64,000 bases of DNA from Phycisphaerae bacterium (GTDB taxonomy: Bacteria > Planctomycetota > Phycisphaerae > UBA1845 > Fen-1342). Positions 1 through 8,403 of this stretch are shown here, piece after piece. Both the position numbers and the translations under genes were made by a program. Each line of letters starts with the position of its first letter. Within the stretch, counting starts at the first letter, position 1. The DNA is taken from NCBI GenBank assembly GCA_028277645.1, contig JANQFV010000008.1, positions 1 to 64,000 on the forward strand. Direction: 5' to 3'. A model generated the notes under the pieces. It did no database searches and had not been told where the DNA came from. It saw only the letters and a program-made list of their open reading frames with translations.

Positions 1-1
1 G

Positions 2-112
2 ACGGACATCACCTACGTGCCCGAGGTCCCGATCTCGAACCCGGTCTACAGCCTGGCCAACGTCAACGACGACGCCCTCATCTGGCGTCTACAGTTCCAA
101 CTCGCGTTCTAA
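2..112 (+). CDS. C-terminal end of a protein, possibly an outer-membrane beta-barrel (partial)
   Basis: The window opens inside a gene whose last 36 codons are visible and end at TAA 110-112. The tail alternates polar and hydrophobic residues and finishes WRLQFQLAF, with a terminal phenylalanine, as is common in the last strand of outer-membrane barrels. That reading is an inference from nine residues. No domain can be named because the start lies outside the window. The gene converges on rnc, with a hairpin between the two stops. Confidence 0.5.
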   Translation, partial: TDITYVPEVPISNPVYSLANVNDDALIWRLQFQLAF

Positions 113-146
113 GAACAGACCGACAATACAGCTAAAAGTGAACAAA

Positions 147-183
147 CCAGCCCCGTTGCGGTTACCGGCCGCGGCGGGGCTGG
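147..183. terminator. Hairpin between convergent genes, likely bidirectional terminator
   Basis: A perfect 9-bp stem (147-155 with 175-183, CCAGCCCCG/CGGGGCTGG) closes a 19-nt loop. It lies between the end of the first gene at 112 and the rnc stop at 224. Only short T runs follow, so it is not a textbook intrinsic terminator, but its position between two converging genes fits a shared one. Confidence 0.5.
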
Positions 184-223
184 CTCATTTCGTCTGTTAA
201 CGGTGGGGCGGGCTATGTCGGTT

Positions 224-946
224 TCAGGTGGCGGCGTGCTCGTCGCGCATGGACGATGCCGGCAGTTGCCCCAGCTCAACGAGCGCGAGGTGCGCGGCTT
301 TCTGCTCAGCCTCCTTCTTGCTCGGTCCCCACGCGCTCGAGAAGCGCTGATCGGCAACACTGACGGCGACCTCAAAGCACTTCGCGTGGTCCGGGCCTTT
401 CTCGTCGAGGAGCTCGTATTGTGGCGTAGCGCACAGTTCGCGCTGGGCCCACTGCTGGAGTTGCGACTTGAAGTTGAACTGGTGTTGCGATTGCGTGGCG
501 CGTTCGATCTCGTCGGTCATGTGGCGCAGAATGAACTGGCGGGCAGCAGGCAGCCCGCCGTCGAGGTAGATCGCGGCAATGACCGCTTCGAGCGTGCCGG
601 CCGCGAGCGACTTGGGCAGCGTGCCATTGCCGTCCATACCCTGTCCGAGGACGAGTCCGTCAGTCAGATTGAGTTTCTCAGCGACACGCGCGCAGGTTCG
701 CCGTGACACGACCGCCGACTTGATTTTGGTCATGTCCCCCTCGAGCGCGTCGGGCAGTTGCTCGTAGAGGCTGTGGCAGACCACCAGTCCCAGAACCGCA
801 TCCCCCAGGAACTCCATCCGTTCGTTGCTGTCGCGGCGGTGGTCGGCGGACGACGCATGCCGCAGGGCGAACCGCAGAAGATCCAGATTCTCGAAGCGGT
901 ATCCGATGCAGTCCTGGCACGTCAGAAGAGCGCTCTCTGAGGGCAT
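224..946 (-). CDS. rnc: Ribonuclease III
   Basis: Double-strand-specific endoribonuclease that processes rRNA precursors and structured RNAs in the cytoplasm. The 240-residue length is normal. The N-terminal endonuclease domain carries the signature NERMEFLGD at residues 41-49, which supplies the acidic residues E42, E45 and D49. A C-terminal double-stranded-RNA-binding domain (about 156-228) ends with the usual KKEAEQKAAHLAL helix. The second catalytic patch reads AAGTLEA at 115-121: E120 is in place, but the conserved metal-binding Asp (D114 in E. coli) appears as G117. Activity is therefore probable but the active site is atypical. The start ATG at 946 is followed by a plausible N-terminus. 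The gene faces away from the small basic protein gene at 1236. Confidence 0.9.
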   Translation of the reverse strand: MPSESALLTCQDCIGYRFENLDLLRFALRHASSADHRRDSNERMEFLGDAVLGLVVCHSLYEQLPDALEGDMTKIKSAVVSRRTCARVAEKLNLTDGLVLGQGMDGNGTLPKSLAAGTLEAVIAAIYLDGGLPAARQFILRHMTDEIERATQSQHQFNFKSQLQQWAQRELCATPQYELLDEKGPDHAKCFEVAVSVADQRFSSAWGPSKKEAEQKAAHLALVELGQLPASSMRDEHAAT

Positions 947-970
947 AATCCATGCTTCCGCAGACGAGTC

Positions 971-1015
971 GCTGACGCAGCGCGCCCTTTCTCAGGCAGG
1001 GCGCGCTGCGTCAGC
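971..1015. repeat. Perfect 18-bp inverted repeat in the rnc / small-protein intergenic region
   Basis: Positions 971-988 and 998-1015 are exact reverse complements separated by a 9-nt loop (989-997). The stem is very GC-rich and no T run follows on either strand. It sits in the 289-base gap (947-1235) between two divergent genes, where a terminator is not expected. It may be a repeat element or a structured 5' leader. Nothing else was recognised in this gap. Confidence 0.8.
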
Positions 1016-1235
1016 GGCCTGTCGATCGGCAGTGTTCGACGTGGGCGGCCCCGCTGGCCGATACCACGGTGCTCCAGTATACCGTGTTGGGTGCTCTGAA
1101 TCACCCCGGATGGTCGGACCGGATGCCGCTGGGCTGCGTAACCGTCTTTTTGCTAATGAGTTACAGCGGTGCTTGCCGGCAGCATGATCGCGTGCTATAG
1201 TAATTGGTCTGCGTTTGTACCTGGGAGAACAAACG

Positions 1236-1454
1236 ATGTCTATCGACCGCTCGCTTCGCAGCAGCAACTCACTCGAGCGTCACCGCAACGTGCTCACGCG
1301 CGCCGAACGCGTCGCCACGCTCCAGGATCAGGAGCAATGGAAAGACGATATGACGCCGCTCGGGTTACCGAAGGTCTCGCACCGCAAGGCGAAGGCCGGC
1401 GGCAAGAAGAAGGCCAAAGCCGCCGAGACCACCGAGGGCGAAGAGAAGACATAA
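1236..1454 (+). CDS. Small basic protein, planctomycete/verrucomicrobial/chlamydial type
   Basis: A 72-residue, strongly basic protein beginning MSIDRSLRSSNSLERHRN and containing RNVLTRAERVA. It ends in a lysine/alanine-rich tail (GGKKKAKAA) and a short acidic tip. The opening matches, from memory, a conserved family of small basic proteins of unknown function in the Planctomycetes-Verrucomicrobia-Chlamydiae group. A nucleic-acid or ribosome-associated role is often suspected for such proteins, but nothing here proves it. The ATG at 1236 is chosen because GGAG lies about 9 bases upstream; an in-frame TTG at 1215 has no such site. It stands alone as a single-gene unit. Confidence 0.75.
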   Translation: MSIDRSLRSSNSLERHRNVLTRAERVATLQDQEQWKDDMTPLGLPKVSHRKAKAGGKKKAKAAETTEGEEKT

Positions 1455-1634
1455 ACACGCGCGTGACCGTCGTACGCGGTTGCCGCTTACAACAAGTGGC
1501 GGAACGCGTGCGGCGGCTGGGTTTCGCAATTTCCAGGGGGTACCGGAAGAAAAAAGAGCAAGACGCGCGAACCGCGATCTTTTAGCGCCCGTAAGAGTAC
1601 ACGGTGAGATGTCGAAACCGCGCGGGGCGCGCAT

Positions 1635-1662
1635 TTGACACGCCGTCGTTAGTGCTTACATT
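1635..1662 (+). promoter_or_regulatory. Sigma70-like promoter for the metal ATPase gene
   Basis: TTGACA (1635-1640) is an exact -35 consensus. A 16-bp spacer follows and then TACATT (1657-1662), a 4 of 6 match to the -10 consensus. It lies about 80 bases before the ATPase start at 1741. The remaining intergenic sequence from 1455 shows no gene. Confidence 0.5.
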
Positions 1663-1740
1663 CACACACCTTGCGGTCTCGATGGCGGCACGGGCCGACG
1701 GCGGTTCGAGCCGGCTTGAACTCGATCTGCGAAAGTTGAG

Positions 1741-3723
1741 ATGGCACACACACACGATCATCTGTCGGTGAAGTCCGAGACGGGACGCGCCACGGCCAAA
1801 CTTGTCGCGACGATGCTCGGCGGAGTTTTGGTGTTGGCGTCGTTCGTCGCGGGATGGCTGTTTGACGGCCCCGGCGACTCTCAGACGGGCGAGTTCTACC
1901 GCGACGTGCTCGCCGCGATTGGCGCGCTTCTGCTCGCAATACCTCTCTGGTGGCACGCTCTCAGCTCGCTGCTCAGCGGGCACCTGCACATGGATGAGCT
2001 TGTTGCGCTGGCGATTTTCGCCGCCGCCGCATCGGGCGAGTATCAGACGGCGGGCGTGGTCGCGTTTTTCCTGCTGATCAGCAATCTGATCGAGTCGCGT
2101 ACGGCCCTCGGTGCCCGCGCCGCGATCGAAGGCCTGATGCGCCTCACGCCCACGAAAGCCAGGCGGCTGACCTCCTCTGGGCAGGAGGAAGCGGTCGACG
2201 CACACGACCTGCGTCCCAGCGACGTCGTGCTGGCCCTGCCCGGCGACAATATCCCCGCCGACGGCGTGATCATCGACGGCCAATCAACCATCAACGAAGC
2301 CAACATCACCGGCGAATCCCTGCCGGCCGAGAAAATTACCGGCGACGAGGTCTTCGGCGGCACCAGCAACGTCACAGGGGCACTGCGGATCAAGGTGACG
2401 AAGGTGGGGCACGACACGACGCTTGGCCGCGTGCAGGATCTGATCCTCGAAGCCGAGCGCACCCGCATTCCGCTGATGCGGCTGATCGATCAGTACGCGT
2501 CGTGGTATACGCCGGTAACGCTGATGATCGCTGGTGTGGTCTGGTTCTTCACGCACGACATGAACAAGACCATCGCGCTGCTCGTGATCGCCTGCCCGTG
2601 TGCACTGATTCTCGCGACGCCCACCGCGATTGTCGCGGCGCTCTCCGCCGCCGCCCGACTGGGTGTGTACATCAAGGATGTGACCAACCTGGAGTGGGCC
2701 CGCAAGCTCACCGCGATCGTCTTCGACAAGACGGGCACGCTGACGACTGGTGAACTCGCAGTAACGCGTCTGACACCGGCGCCGGAAGTCGACGCGGCGG
2801 AATTGTTGCGCACGGCGGCGTCCGTCGAGCGGCTCAGTCGTCACCCGGTGGCCCGCGCGATCGTCGCGGTGGCGCAGAAAGCCCGGATCCCGTTCGACGA
2901 GGCCGCGGATTTCGAAGAGGTCTCCGGCAAGGGCGTGAAAGCCAAGCTCGACGGCCAGCCGGTGCAGATCGGTCGGCGCACGTGGATCGAACAGGCAGGT
3001 GTCGATCTCAGCTTCCTCAATGATGAGAAATACGCCGAAGCGGAAGGGCTCAGCACGCTGTACGTCGTGCGCGGCGGCAAGTGCCTGGGCTGGGTCGGGC
3101 TCGAGGACCGGGCGCGGCCCGAAGCGCAACATGCGATGAACGAGCTGCGCCAGCTCGGAATGCGCGACCTGATCATGGTGACCGGCGATCGCTGGTCCGT
3201 GGCACGCCGCGTCGCACAAGAAATGGGCTGCTCCGACGTTCAGGCCGAAGTGCTGCCGCAGGACAAGCTCGCACTGGTGGACGCACTAAAGGACCGCGGG
3301 CACACCGTCGCGGTCATCGGTGACGGCGTGAACGACGCGCCGGCGCTGGCCGCCGGCCATCTCGGCGTGGCAATGGGCGCGGCCGGCAGTGACGTCGCGA
3401 TGAACAGCGCGAGCGTGGCGCTGATGAGTGAGGATCTGCGGCGACTGCCGTTCCTCGTCAGCCTGTCGCGCGCAACGACCAAGGTCATCTGGCAAAATCT
3501 GACCTTCGGTGTGTCGTTCATCATTCTGGTCGAGGTCGCGATCGTATTCGGTAACGTCCACCCGATGCTGGCGGCGTTTCTGCACACGGTTTCGTCGGCC
3601 GTCGTGGTGTTCAACAGTGCCCGCATGGTGCGGTTCGGCGAGCACATCGAGTCTCACGTACCTGTCCGGCGCGGCCAGGAGTCGCCGGTTGAGACGGGAC
3701 GCGTTGCACTACAGCCCGTATAG
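1741..3723 (+). CDS. P1B-type heavy-metal transporting ATPase
   Basis: Inner-membrane pump that exports a transition metal using ATP. All P-type landmarks are present: the TGES actuator motif, a CPC metal-binding motif in the membrane (residues 285-287), the phosphorylated DKTGTLT with D329, the P1B-specific HP dipeptide in SRHPVARA, and GDGVNDAP. About eight membrane segments can be drawn. No N-terminal heavy-metal domain precedes them; instead the N-terminus has a short His-bearing stretch (MAHTHDH). The last membrane segment reads HTVSSAVVVFNSARM. It lacks both the Cu-type MSS context and an obvious Zn/Cd Asp, so the substrate is uncertain. The length of 660 residues suits the family. It has its own likely promoter. 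Confidence 0.9.
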   Translation: MAHTHDHLSVKSETGRATAKLVATMLGGVLVLASFVAGWLFDGPGDSQTGEFYRDVLAAIGALLLAIPLWWHALSSLLSGHLHMDELVALAIFAAAASGEYQTAGVVAFFLLISNLIESRTALGARAAIEGLMRLTPTKARRLTSSGQEEAVDAHDLRPSDVVLALPGDNIPADGVIIDGQSTINEANITGESLPAEKITGDEVFGGTSNVTGALRIKVTKVGHDTTLGRVQDLILEAERTRIPLMRLIDQYASWYTPVTLMIAGVVWFFTHDMNKTIALLVIACPCALILATPTAIVAALSAAARLGVYIKDVTNLEWARKLTAIVFDKTGTLTTGELAVTRLTPAPEVDAAELLRTAASVERLSRHPVARAIVAVAQKARIPFDEAADFEEVSGKGVKAKLDGQPVQIGRRTWIEQAGVDLSFLNDEKYAEAEGLSTLYVVRGGKCLGWVGLEDRARPEAQHAMNELRQLGMRDLIMVTGDRWSVARRVAQEMGCSDVQAEVLPQDKLALVDALKDRGHTVAVIGDGVNDAPALAAGHLGVAMGAAGSDVAMNSASVALMSEDLRRLPFLVSLSRATTKVIWQNLTFGVSFIILVEVAIVFGNVHPMLAAFLHTVSSAVVVFNSARMVRFGEHIESHVPVRRGQESPVETGRVALQPV

Positions 3724-3794
3724 AGCGGTTGAAGATCACAGCCAACAGAATGGACCAGTCCGACTACCGGCAGCTCGATGGCACGCGGTTCGCG

Positions 3795-4775
3795 TCAGCT
3801 CACCTCGCGCGTCTGGAAGAGTGCGACGCCGAGGCCCAGCACGCCCAGCGCATAGAGGACTGCGTAGCCGGCGACTTGTGCGACATGCGCCGCGGGGATG
3901 ATTTGATCCGCGGTCAGCGCGTCACCAGCCCAAAAGAACTGGAAGTTCGGGACGGCGCGGTAGAGGACGTCGTAGATCAGGGCCGCGTCCTCGCTTGCGG
4001 GGCGACCGAGGTAATAGTCGGACAGCAACCCGACCACGTACACACCGGCGCAGAGGATGAGCGTTACGACCTGGCTGAAGCGTGCGGCCAGCGCGACGGC
4101 GAACGCCGTAAGGATGAGCACGCCGCAGAAACACATCGCTACGCCGTAGAGCAATTGCAGGTTACCGAAGTCCGTGGCGGGCGATTGGGCTTTCCATTCG
4201 GGCGAAATGAACAGCACGAGCAGCATGGCCAACGAACCGCTGGGCACGACCCACGCGGTCAGCGTGCTCGAGAAGTGCCAGCCATATATGAAGTTTGCGA
4301 ACACGGCGGCGGCGAGGCTGATCAGCAGGGCAAGCCCCGAGAAGAGCAGCACGGGCACGTCGAAGTGGTCGGCCGCGGTCTCCATCGTGCCGTGCCGCAC
4401 GGTCATGAACAGCACCAGGCAGAGGAAGTAGTAGCCGACGAGCAAAGCGCCCGTGACGCCGAGATACTTGCCGACGAGGAACGTCGGCCGGCCGACGGGC
4501 TTCGATACGACGGTCAGCACCGTATGGGCCTCGATCTCGCGTGTAATGACGCTGGTTGCGCTAAAGACACTGGCGAGCAGGCCGTACAGCAGCAGCGTGG
4601 CGAGGCCGACGTCGAAGACGATCTTCACATCGTGGTCCGACGCGAGCGAAAACCCGGCCAGGGCAGGGCTGAGCGTCAGCAAACCGGCGCAGAGCCACAT
4701 CAGAATGCCGAAGATGGGCTGCCGCACGGTCTCGACGAAGGTGTTGCGCGCTATGGCGAGGAGCTTTCCGGTCAT
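3795..4775 (-). CDS. ABC-2 type transporter permease
   Basis: A 326-residue membrane protein of the ABC-2 permease fold, like NosY or GldF: a cytoplasmic N-terminal helix (IARNTFVETVRQPI) leads into about six hydrophobic segments. The N-terminal motif closely resembles that of the second permease at 10940 (IARLTFAEGVRMRI). No ATPase gene is adjacent on this strand, so it may use the ATPase encoded at 9765; that is an inference. It is transcribed away from the SPFH block, with a 167-bp gap between the two starts. ATG 4775 is the natural start, directly before the amphipathic helix. Confidence 0.8.
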   Translation of the reverse strand: MTGKLLAIARNTFVETVRQPIFGILMWLCAGLLTLSPALAGFSLASDHDVKIVFDVGLATLLLYGLLASVFSATSVITREIEAHTVLTVVSKPVGRPTFLVGKYLGVTGALLVGYYFLCLVLFMTVRHGTMETAADHFDVPVLLFSGLALLISLAAAVFANFIYGWHFSSTLTAWVVPSGSLAMLLVLFISPEWKAQSPATDFGNLQLLYGVAMCFCGVLILTAFAVALAARFSQVVTLILCAGVYVVGLLSDYYLGRPASEDAALIYDVLYRAVPNFQFFWAGDALTADQIIPAAHVAQVAGYAVLYALGVLGLGVALFQTREVS

Positions 4776-4942
4776 AACGTCCTGGACAGAACTTGTGTTG
4801 TACGCGGCGCTGGCCGTCCGGGACGTTTCCTGAACGGCGATCGGATTATGCCGCAGCCGCCGGCTGTGGACAAGGAATCATACGCACTGTTCCTGCCGGT
4901 GTTCGACCATCCGGTCGGCGCAGGCGGAACTCGTGAGGTTGG

Positions 4943-7417
4943 GTGGTGACAGAAACGACGCATACCCGTAGTCGAAACGCCAGTCTGTTCGGCCTGATCA
5001 TCCAGGTGTTCGCGTTCGTGGGCGCACTGGTTGTCAGCCTGCTGACCAATTCGAACGGAGCTTTCCACCTGGCGTGGTATCTGCTCGGCGGTGTGCCGAT
5101 CTGGTTCGTCTCCCTGCTGGTGGCGCGGCAACGTGAGTTGGCGGCGCTCGAGGCGCTGGATCTCGAGGAACTGCGCCGCGAACGCCAGAGCACCGGCGGC
5201 GGCGAGGCGATGTTCGACGAGGACGGCAGCGGTGGGTTGGGTTATCGGATCGCCGAAGTGCGCCTGCACTGGATGCTGCGCTGGCTGGTACCGGTGTTCA
5301 GCCTCGCGACGGCGGTGTATCTGGCCGCGATGGGGGCCTTCGCGTGGCGCAAGCTGACGGTCAACAAGCTGCACCTGTCGACCGGCGACTGGGCGGAGCT
5401 GCTCAACGTACCCATCGGCATGGTCGTCCTGGCCATCATCATGCTGGGGACGTTCCTGTTCTCGCGCTACGCATCGGGCATGGGGCGCGTGCGCGAGTGG
5501 CAGACGCTGCGCGGCTGCGGCGCGTACATGCTGGGCAATGCCCTGTTCATTGTGGCACTGCTGCTGTGTCTCGGCGTCCATCAGTACGCCGGCGCGCCGG
5601 AGTGGGAGCGCGCCCTCGCCTACATCATCCCCGGGATGATGATCGTGCTCGCGATCGAGACGTTGATCAACTTCGTGCTCGACATCTACCGACCGCGTGC
5701 GGCCGGCGACGAACCACGGCCGGCGTTCGACAGCCGCCTGCTGGGCCTCTTCGCGGAGCCGGGCGGAATCGCCCATTCGATCGCCGAGGCGATCAACTAC
5801 CAGTTCGGCTTCCAAGTCTCGCAGACCTGGTTCTACAAGCTGCTCGAACGAGCGTTCGTGCCGCTGCTGGCGATAGGCGCGCTCGTCCTGTGGGGCATGA
5901 CGACTATCGTGATCGTGCAGCCGTACGAGCACGTCATCATCGAGCGTTTCGGCGAGCAGCAGAACGCTGAGCAGCCGTACGGTCCGGGCATCCACTTCAA
6001 GGCACCGTGGCCGATCGACGTGGCGCGGGCGTACAACACCGGTGCGCTGCACCACATTGACATCGGGTACGAGCAGTTCGCTGCGGTGCCCGCGGTGGAT
6101 GATGTCCATCAGCCGGTGATCCTGTGGACCGACGCTACGCACTTCAAGCTGAGCCACTTTGACTTCCTGCTCTCACCGCCGGCGCGTTCGGACACCCGGT
6201 CGGACGAGGGTCTGAGGGACCAGTCGTTGTCCGGCGGCGAGGCGGCCCGCGACGAGCAGCCGGTGAATCTGATCCGCGCGGAAGTGGCGGTGCAGTACCG
6301 CATTCGTCCCGATGGCCTGGTGCAGTTCACCAACACCATGGAGAACCCGCACCGCCTGATTCGGGTGGTGGCGTGGGAGGAGATGGGTCGCTACCTTGCC
6401 TCGCTCACGGTCGAGCAACTGCTCGGTGAGCGGTTGGTCACAGTCGGCGCGGAGATGCAACAGCGAATTGCGCCGCGCGCCAACGCGCTCGGGCTCGAGG
6501 TCATCTACGTTGGCATGACCAACGTGCATCCCGAGAAGTCGGTCGCCGAGGCTTATCGCAACGTGGTTCAGGCTGAGCAGGAGAAGATCGCGTCGATCCG
6601 CACGGCGCGCGTCGCGGAGAATCAGCGGTTGTCCGCAGTCGCTGGCGATGCTCGCCGCGCACGCGACCTGGCGGAAGCGATCGAGAACTCCCGCGCTGCG
6701 GAGGCGACGAGTAACGAGGGTGCACCGCTCTTGTCGAGTGGCGATCCGGCCGCCGTTGCTGCGTTGGAGTCGCGGCTCGAGCCGTTGCGTCCACTGTTCG
6801 AGGAACACGTCGTGACACGCGCCCGGTTTGAGCGGCTCGCGCGCAACACGGCCCAGGCCGAGCGTGATTTCGCGCTGGGGCTGGGCGCAACCGTCGCCAG
6901 CGTGAAGAAGCTGTGCGACGCACGAGTGCGGGCCGAGTCCCACGCCGCTGCGGCGAAAGCAGCCTTGGAAACACAGCTGGAAACGCTGCGCGGTCCCGCG
7001 GCCGAAGAGTTCGACGGACGCACGGAACTCGTGGACGCCGTCATTGCGGACTTCACCGCGCGCGTGGCGGGCGCTGTCTGGCGTGATTTCCTTGCCGAAG
7101 AGTTCACGCAGACGCGTTTGGGGGGCGAGGCCGCCGAGACGCTGGCGTCGGCCGCCGCCCAGCGGTGGCAGATCGAGATGACCGCGGCCGGAGAGGTAAG
7201 TCGCGTGCAGAACGAGCGCGAGGCGTACCGCGCCGCCCCGGACGTCTACCGGGCGCGCCGGCTGATGGAAGTACTGGTCGATGGTATCGCGGACGCGCGC
7301 AAGTTTTTCCTGGCGTTTGACCCGGGAGATCGCAAAGTGCGCGTTCGTTTCATCGCGGAAGACGAAGCCGACATGGACGTGCTGAACCTGCGGCCGACGC
7401 GCGACCAGAACGAATAG
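4943..7417 (+). CDS. Polytopic SPFH (HflK-like) membrane protein
   Basis: First of three consecutive SPFH/band-7 proteins. The 824-residue chain has about seven hydrophobic segments over the first 320 residues. An SPFH domain follows, beginning near residue 320 with YEHVIIERFGE and PGIHFKAPWPIDVA, then a long charged, coiled-coil-rich C-terminal half. E. coli HflK is about half as long with one membrane helix, so the polytopic N-terminus is a large addition. HflK/HflC form cage-like rings that regulate FtsH or organise membrane microdomains; no ftsH is nearby, so a scaffold role for the linked transporter is possible. The GTG start at 4943 follows GTGAGG; a second GTG at 4946 is equally possible. 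The gene is first in a six-gene same-strand block. Confidence 0.8.
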   Translation: MVTETTHTRSRNASLFGLIIQVFAFVGALVVSLLTNSNGAFHLAWYLLGGVPIWFVSLLVARQRELAALEALDLEELRRERQSTGGGEAMFDEDGSGGLGYRIAEVRLHWMLRWLVPVFSLATAVYLAAMGAFAWRKLTVNKLHLSTGDWAELLNVPIGMVVLAIIMLGTFLFSRYASGMGRVREWQTLRGCGAYMLGNALFIVALLLCLGVHQYAGAPEWERALAYIIPGMMIVLAIETLINFVLDIYRPRAAGDEPRPAFDSRLLGLFAEPGGIAHSIAEAINYQFGFQVSQTWFYKLLERAFVPLLAIGALVLWGMTTIVIVQPYEHVIIERFGEQQNAEQPYGPGIHFKAPWPIDVARAYNTGALHHIDIGYEQFAAVPAVDDVHQPVILWTDATHFKLSHFDFLLSPPARSDTRSDEGLRDQSLSGGEAARDEQPVNLIRAEVAVQYRIRPDGLVQFTNTMENPHRLIRVVAWEEMGRYLASLTVEQLLGERLVTVGAEMQQRIAPRANALGLEVIYVGMTNVHPEKSVAEAYRNVVQAEQEKIASIRTARVAENQRLSAVAGDARRARDLAEAIENSRAAEATSNEGAPLLSSGDPAAVAALESRLEPLRPLFEEHVVTRARFERLARNTAQAERDFALGLGATVASVKKLCDARVRAESHAAAAKAALETQLETLRGPAAEEFDGRTELVDAVIADFTARVAGAVWRDFLAEEFTQTRLGGEAAETLASAAAQRWQIEMTAAGEVSRVQNEREAYRAAPDVYRARRLMEVLVDGIADARKFFLAFDPGDRKVRVRFIAEDEADMDVLNLRPTRDQNE

Positions 7418-7468
7418 TGGCCCTATCATGCGACCGTGCGGAGCGTGAGCGTTCCGCGAGGAGCCGAG

Positions 7469-8389
7469 ATGAACAGAGTATCGATATCGACGTTGATCAT
7501 TGGCGGACTGGTGGTCTGCATACTGCTGACCTACGCCTTCACCTATCAGGTGGCCTTTCACGAGGTCGCGATCAAGGTGCGGCTCGGACGGGCAGACCAG
7601 GACAGCGTCATGCGCACGCCCGGGCTGAAGTTCCGGTTGCCGTGGCCGGTGGAAGCGATCCAGACGTACGACATCCGCCTGCGCACGATGGACACGCCCG
7701 AGACCGAGGTGAAAACCTTCGACGGGAAGAACGTCATCATCGGCGCTTACGCGATCTGGCAGATTGAGAACCCGCTCCAGTTCTTCAAACGCGTTCGTAC
7801 CGTGGCTGAGGCCGAACGGCAGATGCGCTCGCGCATCGGGCAGGTGCAGGCCGCGGTCATCGGCCAGTCCAACCTGTCCGACTTTGTCAACCTCGACGCC
7901 GCCCAGGTCGACGCGAATTTCGATCGCATCCTGACCACCATGCGCGACGGCGTGGCCCCGAAGCTGCTGGAAGACTACGGCGTCGCCGTGCAGGAGATCG
8001 GCATTCGGCGCATCTCGCTTCCGAAGGAGACTACGCAGCAGGTCTTCGCCAGCATGACGCAGGAGCGCAATAAGCAGGCGACGACCTACCGCGAAGAGGG
8101 CAAGGCCGAGGCCGCCGCCATCGTCGCCCGCGCGGCACAGGAAGCGAATCAGATCCTGTCGTTCGCGGAGCGCAAGGCCGAGGAGATTCGTTCGGCCGGC
8201 ACGCAGGCGGCCACGCGTATCTATGCTCGTATCCAGGACGAGGATCGCGAGTTCTTCGAGTGGCTGCGCTGGCTGGATGCTCTGCGGGCCGCGCTATCAC
8301 AGCAGACGACGATCTTCCTCGACGAGAAGTCGCCGTTCTTTGCTCCGTTCGTCAATCCGCCGGTGTCGTACGAATCGGCCGGTCAATAG
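7469..8389 (+). CDS. SPFH protein, HflC-like
   Basis: A 306-residue protein with one N-terminal membrane helix (STLIIGGLVVCILLTYAF) and an SPFH domain typical of HflC: FHEVAIKVRLGR, then PGLKFRLPWPVEAIQ and ALRTMD-like spacing. A helical region with EEGKAEAAAIVARAA follows, a repeat seen in HflC and stomatins. HflC partners HflK in a periplasm-facing ring. The ATG at 7469 is preferred over an upstream in-frame GTG at 7436 because GAGGAG lies just before it. It is 51 bp after the first SPFH gene and 14 bp before the third, consistent with one transcript and probable hetero-oligomers. Confidence 0.85.
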   Translation: MNRVSISTLIIGGLVVCILLTYAFTYQVAFHEVAIKVRLGRADQDSVMRTPGLKFRLPWPVEAIQTYDIRLRTMDTPETEVKTFDGKNVIIGAYAIWQIENPLQFFKRVRTVAEAERQMRSRIGQVQAAVIGQSNLSDFVNLDAAQVDANFDRILTTMRDGVAPKLLEDYGVAVQEIGIRRISLPKETTQQVFASMTQERNKQATTYREEGKAEAAAIVARAAQEANQILSFAERKAEEIRSAGTQAATRIYARIQDEDREFFEWLRWLDALRAALSQQTTIFLDEKSPFFAPFVNPPVSYESAGQ

Positions 8390-8403
8390 CGTGAGGTAAG
8401 TCC

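Noticed and set aside
3729..4949. Long plus-strand frame of 406 codons
   Set aside because: It lies opposite the ABC permease (3795-4775), is unusually rich in E, Q, H and R, and has no fold-like pattern. It is a shadow of the GC-rich third codon position.
4772..6157. Minus-strand frame of 461 codons opposite the first SPFH gene
   Set aside because: Composition is H/R/Q/E-rich with no motif; the plus-strand frame has clear membrane and SPFH features.
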